From Macrostomum hystrix (taxonomy: Eukaryota; Platyhelminthes; Macrostomidae), in the NCBI GenBank assembly GCA_950097015.1, contig CATNEN010000038.1:33566501-33630500 (forward strand): 64,000 nucleotides of DNA, given 5' to 3'. Position 1 is the stretch's first letter, and the number at the start of each line of letters is the position of its first letter. The notes below the pieces were generated by a model. It did not search any database, was not told where the DNA came from, and saw nothing but the letters and a program-made list of their open reading frames with translations. Below, piece by piece: positions 21,324 to 32,074 of the stretch. Made by a program: the position numbers and the translations under genes.

Positions 21324-22339
21324 TGCCATTATTAAACTAACGACCAAACTCAAATCGTGAACAGAAACTCTTAAACAGAGAACGAATAGACGATAAAAGA
21401 TCAGACATCCAAGCGGCATTCCTATTTGGTGTTAACCAATCGTTCTACAATCATTTCTATGGCACAAATCCAGATCTCTTGGTTCTTATATCACGATGTA
21501 AAGATTGCTTGCGCATATTTTTCTTCGTCTCGTCGTTTATTATTTTAACAGCTCGCATGCATTATAGTACAGTTTCATTCAGTAAAGAATCGAATGTACA
21601 AACGATGCTGTCAAATTTCAGATAAAATATCGCTTTCGTCTTTAAATTTTTGAAGTCCTTATTACCACTTCAAACGTTTCTGTACGCGAATATTGATGCG
21701 ACTTTTTTTAACATCGCATTAACGCTATATTTTTCTACTAACGATATTAACTTTCAAAATGGCCTCCAATGTCAAGCATATTGAATTGATGGAATTAGGG
21801 CAATGTGAGTTTCATCCCCTCAGCCTCCTCCGGGGGAAGAGTTTGCTTAGTTTATTAACTAATTATCCTCACCGCGAGGCTTCATTGGATTTGAATTGTC
21901 TATGGCAATTAACACTGGTTTAGGATTGCTACAAATATAGAATTTAAAATGGTTTAGTCGTCTTCTATTGGTGGATAATATGCCATAGATGATCTGTTAA
22001 ATAGCCATCTGTGTCTTGTCGATAAAGTACAGAAATTAAAAGTACTTGTGTCAGATGTTGAGTATTGGTATTGAATATCCTGCTGGACTCTACAATTATC
22101 TATTTACTTTGTACATAGGAGCTACAAAAATTTTACCTATTACGGTTTGATTTGATTATTTAAAACGAACGCGATTCAGTTTCTTCTAATATAGAAGCGT
22201 GTAGAATTTCTTAGAAAATAGACCTCGTCATTGTGTAATGATTTTAATTTGCACTTTTCAATAAAAATTGATAATCTTTTGTTAACATAAAACAGCTTTC
22301 ATTCAATCATTATTCGGTCATTGCATTGAATCATAAATT
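21324..22339. other. 3' flank of the RING/NHL gene
   Basis: AT-rich, no repeats and no family motif, apart from a possible start exon at 21759. Mostly 3' untranslated or intergenic. Confidence 0.35.
21759..21804 (+). CDS. Possible first coding exon of an unidentified gene
   Basis: ATG in the good context AAAATGG opens 15 codons (MASNVKHIELMELGQ) followed at once by a strong donor, T|GTGAGT. No following exon was found before the mariner at 22.3 kb. Could be a real first exon with its gene broken or far downstream, or chance. Confidence 0.2.
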
Positions 22340-23754
22340 TTATATTTGGACTTCAGTTGTCGAGTCGGTTATTTTTTGCTGATTTAAAAATCTATCTCTT
22401 GATACTACATGATGTAGCGGCCAGACAGGCGAATCAGCCATAACTTCCGTGGCGGACAAGACACATAGGAGGGCGAAGTCGCATGCATAGTCGAAATAGA
22501 GATAATCAGGATAATGTGCAGGATGCGTCACCAGCTGGACTCCATTCTCGGTCAGAAATGCCAATGTTGCAGCAGCCGTGCGCGCACTAACATTGTCGTG
22601 GTGCAGCAGCAGGCCATGAAGTCCGGTGCGCGGCCGGCGTCAGCGCCACGCATCGAACACCAGCGGCAGGCACTGGTTGATATACCAGTCGGCAATGACT
22701 GCAGTACGCCTGTTTTGGAGCGCTACAGTCGCCAGGTGGCCAGCCTGGCTGAAGAAAGTCGCCACCATCTGCTTCCCGACGCTGCGGGCCCGCTTGACCT
22801 TAGTTGGAGTGGCATCATCCGGAAGGAGCCAAACTGCCGACTGCTGCTTGGTTTCCGGGTCGTACTGGTAGACCCAGGTCTCATTATAACAGGAAAGTTT
22901 TGTCTTCCTGTTACCTTCTGCCACAGCAACAGAGAGATAAACGCTCCACGGGCCAGAGGCCCGTTTCTGTGTGGACTCCGGAGTCACATGAAAAGCGGCA
23001 GCCCAGCTCTGCCTCTCGCTTCCAGTGTATTTAAATTCAAGCAGCGCGCACAACAGGCAGAATGGGGAGAGAGGGAGAAACGCTGGGAGATTGCTAACAC
23101 AGGGCAGCTGTTTCTTTGTCCCACACGCACACGCTCCCCAGCGTAGAACGCTCGCCGGACTTCTTCCTCCCATTACTGGGCCGTATCGATCCACGGACGC
23201 CTCGTCGTGTACGCGAATCATGTGAGCCATGCAAATACAATGTTCTGAAGCGTATTTGCAAGGCTTACACTCATCGCCTGCGACAATCTCCCAGCATCGC
23301 TTCGAGGTGCCAGAGTCGAATCTTTCGAGCATGAATTCGCACCAACGCACCCTCTCCGCTTTCTGGTCCTCCGTCAGGTTGTGGGGCACCCATCGGGCAC
23401 ATCGCTTGGAGGCTCCCAGCTTGTCGTGTAGGATGGTCGTAACCGCTGCCGATCCAATGCCAAGAGCCTCTCTGATCTCGGCACAAGTCACTCGCCGCGG
23501 TCTTTGTCAATCATTCTCCGGACAGCAGCGATGTTTTCGTCCGTGACAGCGGAAACTGGACGTCCCAACCGAGGCTCGTCATCAAGGCTGCTCCGGCCCC
23601 ACTTGCATTCGCAGTACCACCGAAAAACGGTGGCACATGAAGGGGTTTGGTATCCAAAGGCTGCACGTAAACTTTCAGCGCATTGCTCTTGCGTGAGACC
23701 TTTACGCTCGTCGTAAACTATCATGGCACGAAAGTCGCAGTTTGTCAACTCCAT
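22340..23754 (-). pseudogene. Decayed mariner (Tc1/mariner) transposase
   Basis: The minus strand carries a mariner-type transposase in pieces. The N-terminal DNA-binding part (23754 to about 23500) shows an AVYDERK-like helix-turn-helix entry and the linker LDDEPRLGRPV. It is cut by a frameshift near 23,500. The frame then continues with EIREALGIGSAAVTTILHDK, WVPHNLTEDQKAERV and the catalytic start VAGDE. A 385-bp insertion with duplicated target follows directly. After it come TWVYQYDPETKQQSAVW, one stop codon at 22640, then LLLHHDNVSART with the second catalytic aspartate and HPAHYPDYLYFDY in the third-aspartate region. The last part is degraded. Terminal inverted repeats were not located. 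The copy cannot encode an active enzyme. Confidence 0.92.
22885..23269. mobile_element. 385-bp insertion nested in the mariner transposase
   Basis: Flanked by direct repeats CTCAT (22880-22884 and 23270-23274) that split the GDE|TW catalytic region of the transposase. Removing the insert plus one CTCAT restores the continuous motif. The left end carries a short hairpin, ACAGGAA ... TTCCTGT. No clear terminal inverted repeats. Insert plus duplication is 390 bases, a multiple of three, and contains no stop codon in the transposase frame. Confidence 0.8.
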
Positions 23755-23919
23755 TGGAGCGAGAACAGTTTTATAGGGGTATTGACTTTGAAGAGTGATT
23801 GTGAAAAATTTACAAGAGCGCAAAGGCTGAAAATTACTACTCAATCATTTTTATGGTATCCCCCCTATCTCGCAAGAGTTAAAGAAACCACCCAGGAAGC
23901 AGCCGATGTAACCGTAAAT

Positions 23920-24205
23920 TGTGCGGAAACCGCCGAAGAATCACCCGAACCAGTGGCCCATGGGACAACCAGAGAATTATTTACGGGCGATTCCTCGGCG
24001 GTTTCTGAGCATGGAATCTTCCGAACTGGAGGATTCTTTGGGTGATTCCATTTCGCCACCAAGAAGCACCGAGAAAACGCCCAGTTGGGTAGATTCTAAG
24101 CATGGAATCATCCGATTGGTATGTTTCCAGCGTTCGGCTGTTTCTTTTTCTGGAAACACCGCAGATTCCAACTGGAATCACCCAAAGAAACATCCTTATT
24201 TTTAG
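23920..24205. repeat. Cluster of short inverted repeats next to the mariner
   Basis: GGAAACCGCCGAAGAATC (about 23927) is the inverted near-complement of GATTCCTCGGCGGTTTC (about 23990). GAATCACCC and GGGTGATTCC, and several GGAATC(A/T)TCCGA words, recur in both orientations. It could be a small fold-back element or its remains. Confidence 0.5.
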
Positions 24206-25007
24206 CGGGATAGTATGTGCATTAAAAGGCGTGCAGCTGCGACTTATAAGTCTGCCGTATCTCAAAGCTTTCAAAGGTCCTCATACTTTTAGGTATGTCG
24301 CGTTTATCTACAACTTTAAACTGAATTTGTGAAGCAATGTGACATTTAGCCCTTAAAAGGGCCGCTTTATATACTCATATACCAGCGTTCTATCAAACCA
24401 AAATCAAACTCTTGATAAGAAAGTAAATACGTTTCCTAATTTACGTTTCACAGACATCGCTGATCGATCTGTAGTTATTTAGAAATTTAATACGCTTAAA
24501 AACTACATCTAGCATTTAAACTGAATAATTTGAATTTCACAGACTAGATGAGTCTGAGATTATTTATTCGGGCATAGTTTATTTTAATACAGTTGACAAT
24601 GTCCATTCTTTCACAGGAAGCCATGGGACTGATATTAATAATCAGTTTAAATGGAGTTGTTATCCATCATTTTCACTATGAAAAAATATGTGATTATGCA
24701 AATATACGAGTATAATCTAAATTTTAACTCAATAAGTTTATCGCAACATTGTCCACAAAAATAGTGTACGATTTTTACTATAAATCAAAGAAATCAAGAA
24801 CTCAACACTTTCTTCGAAATTGAAATCAGTATTGCCGATTCATCGCACCCTACTATTAGTAGCAGAATGAAGAACACAGTCGGGCACGCAAAAACTTTCG
24901 TAAATAAATGGCTGAAGAGAATATTTTCTAACATTTGTAATTAGAATTTGCATCCCTTACAAATCTAGCGATTGTTTTGTTTCGCTTCAGATTCAACTGT
25001 CCAAGAG
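24206..25007. other. AT-rich spacer
   Basis: No gene or repeat recognised. The right end is the 3' side of GOSR2. Confidence 0.4.
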
Positions 25008-26170
25008 TTAGCTATAGTGTCGCCACACCAGAAACATGATCAACAATGTGACCACGCAGCCAACAAAGAATAGCGCCTTGTCCTGCGAGCCGCGCCGTTC
25101 AATCAGTCGCATCAGCGTGCCAGACAGACCCAGAGTGTTCAGGACTCCCAGCATGCCACGGTGAGCGCGTTTCAGCATCGCTCGCTGATCGCCTAGATTG
25201 TCCAGAACCGAACGGCCCTGGGATAGCAGGTCGTCTACTCTGCGATTGGCCGTATTCAAACTATCATTGTGCGTCAGTGATCGATCGATTAGCACCGAGG
25301 TGGAGTCGTTTGGCGCAAAAGAAGTGCGCAGTAGGGCCTCGCGTTCGCGCTCTTCATTCTCGCGGGCAACTCTGCGAATAAGATAATAGATGGTAATTCT
25401 GAGCTTATTGGATATATTCACCAACTTCCTTTCATATAATAACTACACCCACCTCACATGCCACCTACCTCACTACCTACCGTACTTTTTCCTTATCTTA
25501 AGCTAACCACCTTACAACCCTTCTCACTCCGCGTTCTTTCCTTAACCAACGCAATCCACCGCACCAAGCATTCTTTCCTAACCCGTGCCACCCACCTCAC
25601 CACGCGTTCTTTTCTTACCCGTGCCACCCACCCCACTCCGGGTTCTTTCCTTATAACCAACCCAATCCACATCACCAAGCATTCTTTCCTTACCCGTGCC
25701 ACCCACCTCAACACGCGTTCTTTCCTTACCCATACAACCCACCCCACTCCGGGTTCTTTCCTTACCTATGCCACTAACCTCACTCAGTGTTCTTTCCTTA
25801 GTTAACACCACCAACCTCACTCCGGGTTCTTTTCCTACCGAATACCACCCACCTCACCCCGGGGTTCTTACTAGGCGGTAAGAAAAGCTTACCGCCTATG
25901 TTGCAGTTGTCTCAGACTGGCTTGCAAATGCTGACAATCGTAGCGCAGCTGATCTGCTCTAAGCTTCGCCTGCTGTCGGCGAGTTGCCGGCTGTTTGCCA
26001 ACAAGAATGTCAAGCCTATCGCAATCTGAACAGCATCGATCTATGAGGCCCTGGGCTTCGCGCTCCGCATTTGGCGCCATGTCCTGCGGACTCTGTTCGA
26101 CTCGTTGGAGGGCGGCATTGATTTCTCGAATCAGCCGATCAGTCTGTTGAAACTGCTGGTCGATGCTCAT
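25008..26170 (-). CDS. GOSR2: Golgi SNAP receptor complex member 2 (membrin)
   Basis: Two exons, 25893-26170 and 25008-25371, join in phase 2 (CG|GTAAGC ... GCAG|A GTT) into 213 residues; human GOSR2 has 212. Membrin is a Qb-SNARE of ER-to-Golgi and intra-Golgi vesicle fusion. The N-terminal domain reads FQQTDRLIREINAAL and LRADQLRYDCQHLQASLRQL, ending QHRR as in other membrins. The SNARE motif lies at about residues 120-180 with the zero-layer glutamine in LGDQRAMLKRAHRGML and LSGTLMRLIERR. A C-terminal membrane anchor, ALFFVGCVVTLLIMFLVW, ends the protein. The intron carries a minisatellite and a perfect 11-bp hairpin over the 5' splice site. It is head to head with a small gene starting at 26288. 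Confidence 0.96.
25445..25870. repeat. About 31-bp minisatellite in the GOSR2 intron
   Basis: Units like CACCCCACTCCGGGTTCTTT plus CCTTACCCGTG on the plus strand. In the sense (minus) direction several units contain GGGTAAGG, similar to a 5' splice site. Confidence 0.9.
25872..25898 (-). promoter_or_regulatory. Perfect hairpin covering the GOSR2 5' splice site
   Basis: TAGGCGGTAAG (25872-25882), a five-base loop AAAAG, then CTTACCGCCTA (25888-25898). The GTAAG of the true donor (25888-25892 on the minus strand) is fully paired in the 11-bp stem. Confidence 0.85.
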
Positions 26171-26287
26171 TTATAGCTCTGTTTAAGAGTGCGGCTGGAA
26201 AAAATCATTCATATATAGTTTTACAACGGATAGTATTTTAACTTTTATGAGAATACATTATAGTGTAACTATAATTAGGCTGAAAAA
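26171..26287. promoter_or_regulatory. Probable shared promoter, GOSR2 and small gene
   Basis: Only 117 bases separate the two divergent start codons. No TATA or other core element stands out. The role is inferred from the head-to-head arrangement. Confidence 0.5.
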
Positions 26288-27134
26288 ATGAAAAAGCCAT
26301 CAAAGAAAGTATTCTCAGTAAATTGTAACTTTAAGGAGCCTTCTATTTTTAGTCCAATCACCAAACCACATCAGCAAAGGAACATCAATGATTTCTGCTA
26401 TATGAATAGGAAGCCAAGACAGAAAAAGCTGACAGTTCTAGAACTTCTAGCGAGTGAAAAAGAAACTCGGTTAAATTACGAGAACAGTGCGAACAAACGG
26501 TAAATCGAATGACCAAAGCGATTTTAATTTGAATAACAACACAATGGGGTTACATTTTTCTTAAATACCCTTATCATTATGGAATAGAATAGACTTAATG
26601 ACGGACTGCTACAAAGCATAGAGTATTGACAAGGCGACCTAATATTGTAGTAAGAACTCTTTGTTGGTGGGTGCTTGTTCACTCAACCCATTTTCCTTAC
26701 CAGGATACTCAGCCATTTCACTCCATTTTCCTTTCTCGGCCACCCACCCACCTCACTCCATTTTCCTTTCTCGGCCACCCACCCACCCCACTCCATTTTC
26801 CTTTCTCAGCCAACCACCCCCTCACTCCGTTTTCCTTTCTCGGCCACCCACCTCACTCGTTTTTCTTTACTCTGACACCCACCCACCTCACTCTAATTTT
26901 CCTTCTCGGCCACCCACCTCACTCGTTTTTCTTTACTTTGACGCCCACCCACCTCACTCTATTTTCATAACCCGGCCAACCACTCCATTATATATTACTT
27001 TCAAAACGACCTTCAGAGAAGACACTTCTTCCAGAGCTGAAATCATAATAAATGAGTTGAGGATAAAAGTAGAGCAAGCTAAGAGTAACGACAATAATTC
27101 CAGAAGTCCTTCGCTGTCACCAGTGCATTACTAG
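26288..27134 (+). CDS. Small unknown protein with a PCNA-box-like motif
   Basis: Two exons, 26288-26499 and 27017-27134, join in phase 2 (CG|GTAAAT ... CTTCAG|A GAA) to give 109 residues. I do not recognise a family. The protein is lysine-rich with few hydrophobic stretches and is probably largely disordered. Residues 30-37, QRNINDFC, fit the PCNA-interacting pattern Q-x2-I-x2-F-x, though the last aromatic is replaced by cysteine, and basic residues follow (NRKPRQKK). Exon 2 encodes an amphipathic stretch, AEIIINELRIKVEQAK, that could be a short helix. The intron is filled by a minisatellite, as in neighbouring genes, and the reading phase is kept across it, supporting a real gene. It is divergent from GOSR2. 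The PCNA idea is inference only. Confidence 0.65.
26725..26990. repeat. 31-36-bp minisatellite in the small-gene intron
   Basis: Seven or eight units like TTTTCCTTTCTCGGCCACCC plus ACCCACCTCACTCCA. Pyrimidine-rich on the sense strand, so it extends the polypyrimidine tract toward the 3' splice site. Confidence 0.9.
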
Positions 27135-27167
27135 CGAGCACAGACAAAGCACACAGCAGCTTCTCTA

Positions 27168-30100
27168 TTATTTCTTTCCGCCCCAGGACAGCCAGCCTTT
27201 GACAAAGCCAGAGATGCCGCCGCCACCTTGGGCCGGAGCGGCAGTGGTCGATCCAGCCGTAGCCGCAGCTTTGCCTTTAGCCGCTTTAGCTTCGCGCGGC
27301 AGCTTGTCGGACAGATCCGGGCACTGGACGTGATTCAAAGCCAAATCGAAGAAAATAGGCTTAGCCGGAGTGGGAACAAATTCAGGCGGCAGTGTGACGA
27401 GTTGGGGCACCGCCTGACGCTTCGACGACTTGCCTGACTGCTGCTCGGTGGCTGCGAAAAAATCAAACAGACCTTCGTTATCAGCGGCATCGTCAGTTGA
27501 CAGCAGGGCGGCCGCTCTGCAGGAATACTGATCGCCTTCGGCTTTGCGAATCAAATCGTCGGCAGCCTCGGCTTCGCCGGGAGTTAGACAGCCCGAGGCT
27601 GATCGAGCCTGACGGCAGTAGCGAAGGCAGCGCTCCAACAGGGCCAGACATTCGGGGAGGCGTTTGGCTGCGAAATGAGCGCGCGACAATTGGTGACACT
27701 TGTGAGCGCGGTAGAGAGCCATCTGGGCAGCCAGCTCCGCCTGGGTGGCCGTGTCGCCGGCCTGCAAAAATCCATGGTTTGTTTTCTTCTCTGAGTCTCA
27801 GCTGAGGTACTGGAGATAACAACGGGTTGCAGCTTAGCGGATCGAACGACGGACACACGACTTGAGTGTCCGGGGTTCGATTCTAGACTACACTTTCGAA
27901 TGAATGCTGAATGCTGCGTACGTCTGTTCAGTCCATGGACAGGAAAGACGCCACATCCACCCTCAATTACCCCAGCTAATGCTGATACCAATTTAACAGC
28001 TGGTGAACTGAAACAATGCAGAGTTGAGTGTCTCGCTGAAGGACACGATTCGTTCCAGTGGAGCCGGGAATCGAACCCTCGACCTTTAAGTTGCGAATCC
28101 GACGTTCAAACCACAAGGCTAGAACTAATTTGAGGGGGTTTAGTTCCCCCCAGTCCACGGACTGAACACAATAGCCGTCTGCTGCACATGTGGCCGAATC
28201 GGGGAAGGAGCAATTACTATTTTTGACGAACAGAGCTACAGATCATACTATTAATAACTGGGAGAAGTCTTAGATGTTGCAAATGATAATTATGCAAGGT
28301 AGCGCTGGTCACTGGTGAATCATTTCGCCACTGCAGAACCGCAGCCAGCGAGGAGGCACTCCTGAGTAAACAACACGCACACGGATGTGTTCGCAGGCAG
28401 GTGGTACACAGTTTGAAGTCTCACCTGGCAGAGCTGCTGCAGGTCAGCCAGTGTCTGGGTGATGGCCTCGTACAGTCGGGCCAACTCGGTCGGCTTGCGA
28501 CCACTGCCGGCAGCCAGCAGGAGATTGCGCCGCACAGTGGCCCGCAGCTTCGTATGCGCCACCCAGGCCTGCAGGCGCGGCTCCGACTGAGCCTCGCGAA
28601 CACCTTCGCCGGCGCGTTTGATCAGGCTTTCCTAGAAATAAGAGATCAATAGGCCGCTTGTTAGGCGCTTTATCAGTAAGAAAACTATAAAGAAATGGGA
28701 TCTTTATAAATACAGAAATGGGATCTTAATAAATACAGAAATGGGATCTTAATAAATACAGAAATGGGATCTTAATAAATACAGAAATGGGATCTTAATA
28801 AATACAGAAATGGGATCGTTATACCTACAGAAATGGGATCTTAATAAATACAGAAATGGGATCTTAATAAATACAGAAATGGGATCGTTATACCTACAGA
28901 AATGGGATCTTAATAAATACAGAAATGGGGTGTTTATACCTACTGGATCGAGATATTTATATCTTATCCCTTAACTTAAATATTCACATAAGATAATTGC
29001 CCAAAAAGAGCTAATGATCAATAAAAAGAGGAGCATTAACGCAGCAAAAAACTCCCTATACGACCATTCAACAATACCCACCTGAATGCTAATCTGAGCT
29101 TCGGCCGTCTCCGCCTTGTCGGCCTCCAGGCGCAGTTCCTCCAAAGCAGCCACTAACGCCCTGAGTTTAGGCGGCCTGACTAGCACAGTCTCGCCCTGCC
29201 AGGCTACTTCGCAAACAGCCCGACTATCGGACCGAGTCTGAGCCAGCAGGCTGTCAATCTCGTCGCTGGCTGCGCCGTCAGCTTGGCGGAGTCGCATCGC
29301 TCGCAGGTCTTCAACAGCGGTTGCGTCGCCAATATTGTAAGCGCAGTAGCGCAATTGCGGACGCAATTCGTCAGCTTTGGCGATGTAGACGGCTGCGTCT
29401 TCGGGCAGTTGAGCCGCGCCGGCAAGGCTTGTGTACAAATCAACGGCGCCTTGCAGATGCGAGCCGGCTTCGGCCCATTTCTCCAATTCGAATAGCAGAG
29501 TGCCGTGCATGGCGGCCAGGTAGGCCTAGCAGATCGGACCAACAGTTGGAGGAGTCTTTAATTCGAGGCAAATAGCTTGAAGCCAGCGAGCGGGGGAAGA
29601 AATGTTTTGGGGTGGGCGAATGAAGTTGAGGTGGGTGTGCGCATAGGTGAAAGGAAAATTGAGTGGGGTTAGTGTATATTAGGAGGGAAGGGGTAGCAAG
29701 TTAAGGTGAGTGTAGGCTTGGAGGGACGGAAAATGGAGAGGGGGTGTACGCTGGAGAGAAGATAATGGAGGGAGGTGGGTACATGCTTTGACGGAAGCAA
29801 TGGAGGGTATGGAACTGGCATGTCTTAACTGGTAGAATATCAAAATTCGCGACGATAATTTAGCTTAAATAAACCGAAAGATAAATGAACGCATGCAGAC
29901 AAACGAACCTGAGCCTCCAGTTTAGTCTTGGCATCGGCCTTGGCGGCACACAGCGTGTCCAACAGGGCGGCATGCTGCGCCGCTTTTTTCAGCTTTGAGA
30001 ACTGGCCAAATTTCTTTCTCTGATCGGTGTTAGCCTCGGCCTTCAGCTGCATAGCGTAGGACCACAGACGCTCAGCTTCGAACAATGGAATCTGTAGGCA

Positions 30101-31326
30101 TCGATCAAATTTAATAGCCTCGGGTGTTAGCGGCTTCCTGTGCACTTTTCTCCTATCGCCAGCTGGCAGTTTCAGTGACTTGCGCAGGCGAGCCAATCGA
30201 CGGCTGCAGTATTGGCGATAGCGCTGGAAGTCGCCATGGCGAAGGCCGTGCTGCTGTTGAGCTTCGCGAACTGTGGCCAGGACTGTGGCAAGATTGATAG
30301 AGATTAGAAAATAACTCCCCACAGTGGACAAACAGCATACAAAAATTAAATCTTCATAGAGTGGACTCAAGTCAATTGGACTAATTAGATGAGGAGGTTT
30401 AAACTAAAAAAATTGATGCCATAGTTGCTGCTGCTGGTTACTGAAGACATGCCCATGATAGGACACATCATTAAGACATTACTAGCCCTGTTTTCCATTT
30501 TTTGCACCTTTTTATTTTAGGAAATAAGGAGATATTTAACAGAAATCTTATTTTTGAAGCTAGAGTATAATTATAAATGAGTTTTTGCAGACAACCTTTA
30601 CAAAAAAGGCATATAGCTTAAAAATATATTCAATGTATTTTGAGAGGAAGAAATATATAAATATATTGTCTCAGGTCCAACACATGACCTGGGGTTTGAC
30701 AGAATCAATGTTTCCAAGATTAAGCAAGAACTAAAACCTTGTCTTTGACCTGAGTAGTAATCAATTTAGGTAATGTTTTATAGCTAGCTACTGTGATGAG
30801 AATTGAGGAAGTAGACCTATAACTAGCTAAACACAAAGCAAAGCATAAATTTAAAAAATTCTTAAATAAAACATTTATTAAGCATTTAATTCACTATGAA
30901 ACCTGTTGACAAAACAAGTTTTTTCTTTAATTAGCAAAACAGTTTATTCCAGTGTATTTTGTAAAGTATATTTGTATATTTTTTGCTGGAAAATTAGGTA
31001 TGCATTTGATTTTCTGGTGTATACCTGCATACAAATATAATTTTAGTACTTCTGCCACAATGGCATATTGGTGTATTGCCAATGAAGGCCTATGCACAGA
31101 AGCCACAAATGAGTGGCTAGCCCTACAATATATTCATAAAGTAAGATAGAGACTAAAACACAGTTAGTAGATTTCCATTTGTTAATCTTTAAATATATAT
31201 TAGTGTAATCACTTTCAACTTAGACATTTCAATAAATAGCATACTGGCTTTTAAGATGTGATATTTTAATCACTACTTACTGTCAAGAGAAAATGTAATC
31301 GGCGCATCACTCACGGCCAAATCCAT
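27168..31326 (-). CDS. SRP68: Signal recognition particle subunit SRP68
   Basis: Five exons on the minus strand (31281-31326, 29909-30282, 29082-29525, 28425-28631, 27168-27761) join with matching phases into 554 residues. SRP68 pairs with SRP72 on the 7SL RNA of the signal recognition particle, which targets secretory proteins to the ER. Conserved stretches are PITFSLDILATVREAQQQHG, LRHGDFQRYRQYCSRRLARL, ERLWSYAMQLKAEANT, KTKLEAQ|AYLAAMHGTL, LRYCAYNIGD and, near the end, KPIFFDLALNHVQCPDL. The first half is the TPR-like RNA-binding domain. The FFDLALNH segment and Gly/Trp-rich tail belong to the SRP72-binding end. It is shorter than human SRP68 (627) because the middle loops are reduced. One donor is GTTCGT. 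Introns hold SINEs and a 23-bp array. It is head to head with CCDC33. Confidence 0.96.
27920..28125 (-). mobile_element. tRNA-derived SINE, family 1, in the SRP68 last intron
   Basis: On the minus strand a tRNA-like head, GTGGTTTGAACGTCGGATTC, then GGTCGAGGGTTCGATTCCC (clear B-box), followed by a body with GAGACACTCAACTCTGCATT and the AGTCCATGGACTG-type end. Same family as 7080-7312 and 35722-35835. Confidence 0.8.
28305..28400 (-). mobile_element. SINE family 2 fragment
   Basis: CCGCAGCCAGCGAGGAGGCA matches the corresponding end of the copy at 63355-63685 (CGCAGCCAGCGAGGAAGCA), with degraded continuation CTCCTGAGTAAACAACACGC. It lies only about 25 bases from the exon edge at 28425. Confidence 0.5.
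28690..28940. repeat. 23-bp minisatellite in an SRP68 intron
   Basis: About ten units of ACAGAAATGGGATCTTAATA plus AAT, with a GTTATACCT variant. Confidence 0.92.
29585..29820. repeat. Degenerate G-rich tandem repeat in an SRP68 intron
   Basis: Loose repeats of GGAAAATGGAG(G/A)GGGT(G/A)TA-like units about 30 bp long. Much more diverged than the other arrays. Confidence 0.5.
30283..31280. other. SRP68 first intron
   Basis: AT-rich intron between coding exons 1 and 2. No tandem array or mobile element recognised, which makes it one of the few ordinary introns in the window. Confidence 0.6.
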
Positions 31327-32074
31327 TATTAACCTCCGACACTATTCTGTTTGCTTAATAACTACGCTACTAAGATAGTTGCTTGTACGAATAACTTAGA
31401 ACGCAGGGTTCTTGTAACGTTTGTTGTCTACCTTGTAAAAGGGTCGGGACTTTCGTTCGTCAGCAGAATTTAAAAAGGACCTTTCGTAGAAGTTATAACT
31501 AAAACAAATTATTGAATTTCTAGACATTGTTAAACTCTAGAAGTGTTAAACAGACAAGTTTAGTGTATAGCAGTTAAGAATGTTTCATTATAAGTGTAAA
31601 AATACTTTATTAAGATACACCTTCACATGATGCTAGAGTTTATTTAACATCAGACATTCGTTTTCTTTTTGTTCGAAAATTTGACGTATTGAACTTTAGA
31701 TTTTTTACTACAAAAACTTGCGCACCGTTTACTGCTGCTCTATACTAGATTTTGACCTTCTAAATTTCCTATTAACTTACTATAATTTTAATGCTGCGGA
31801 TTGCTACCTTTGTTAGTTTACATATTGCAAATGTCAATTCATAAGCACAGTTTCCCTCTATAGCGATTGCATTAAAATGTTATGTTAAAAATAAAAATTG
31901 TACAGTACGGTATATAATAGGTTCATTAGTTTAGAAGTCATAATCATTACCGTGATAATAAAAAATTGTCTGTATCGAATGAATATTTTCGTTGATCTTC
32001 TTTATAAATATCGAATTCGATATTTCGAGGTGCACAAAGTTTTCATTACATTTTTTATCATCACTCCAGCAAAA
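31327..32074. promoter_or_regulatory. Divergent 5' flank of SRP68 and CCDC33
   Basis: 748 bases between the two opposed start codons. AT-rich, no clear core promoter element. An acceptor-like CACTCCAG lies just before the CCDC33 ATG, so part may be a CCDC33 leader intron. Confidence 0.4.

Noticed and set aside
22640-23491. Intact 283-residue transposase
   Set aside because: The open frame includes a foreign 385-bp insertion inside the catalytic motif. It also lacks the N-terminal part because of a frameshift, and the C-terminal part because of a stop codon.
31898-32074. N-terminal extension of CCDC33 upstream of the ATG at 32075
   Set aside because: The upstream part is AT-rich and hydrophobic with no family match, and an acceptor-like CACTCCAG lies directly before the chosen ATG.
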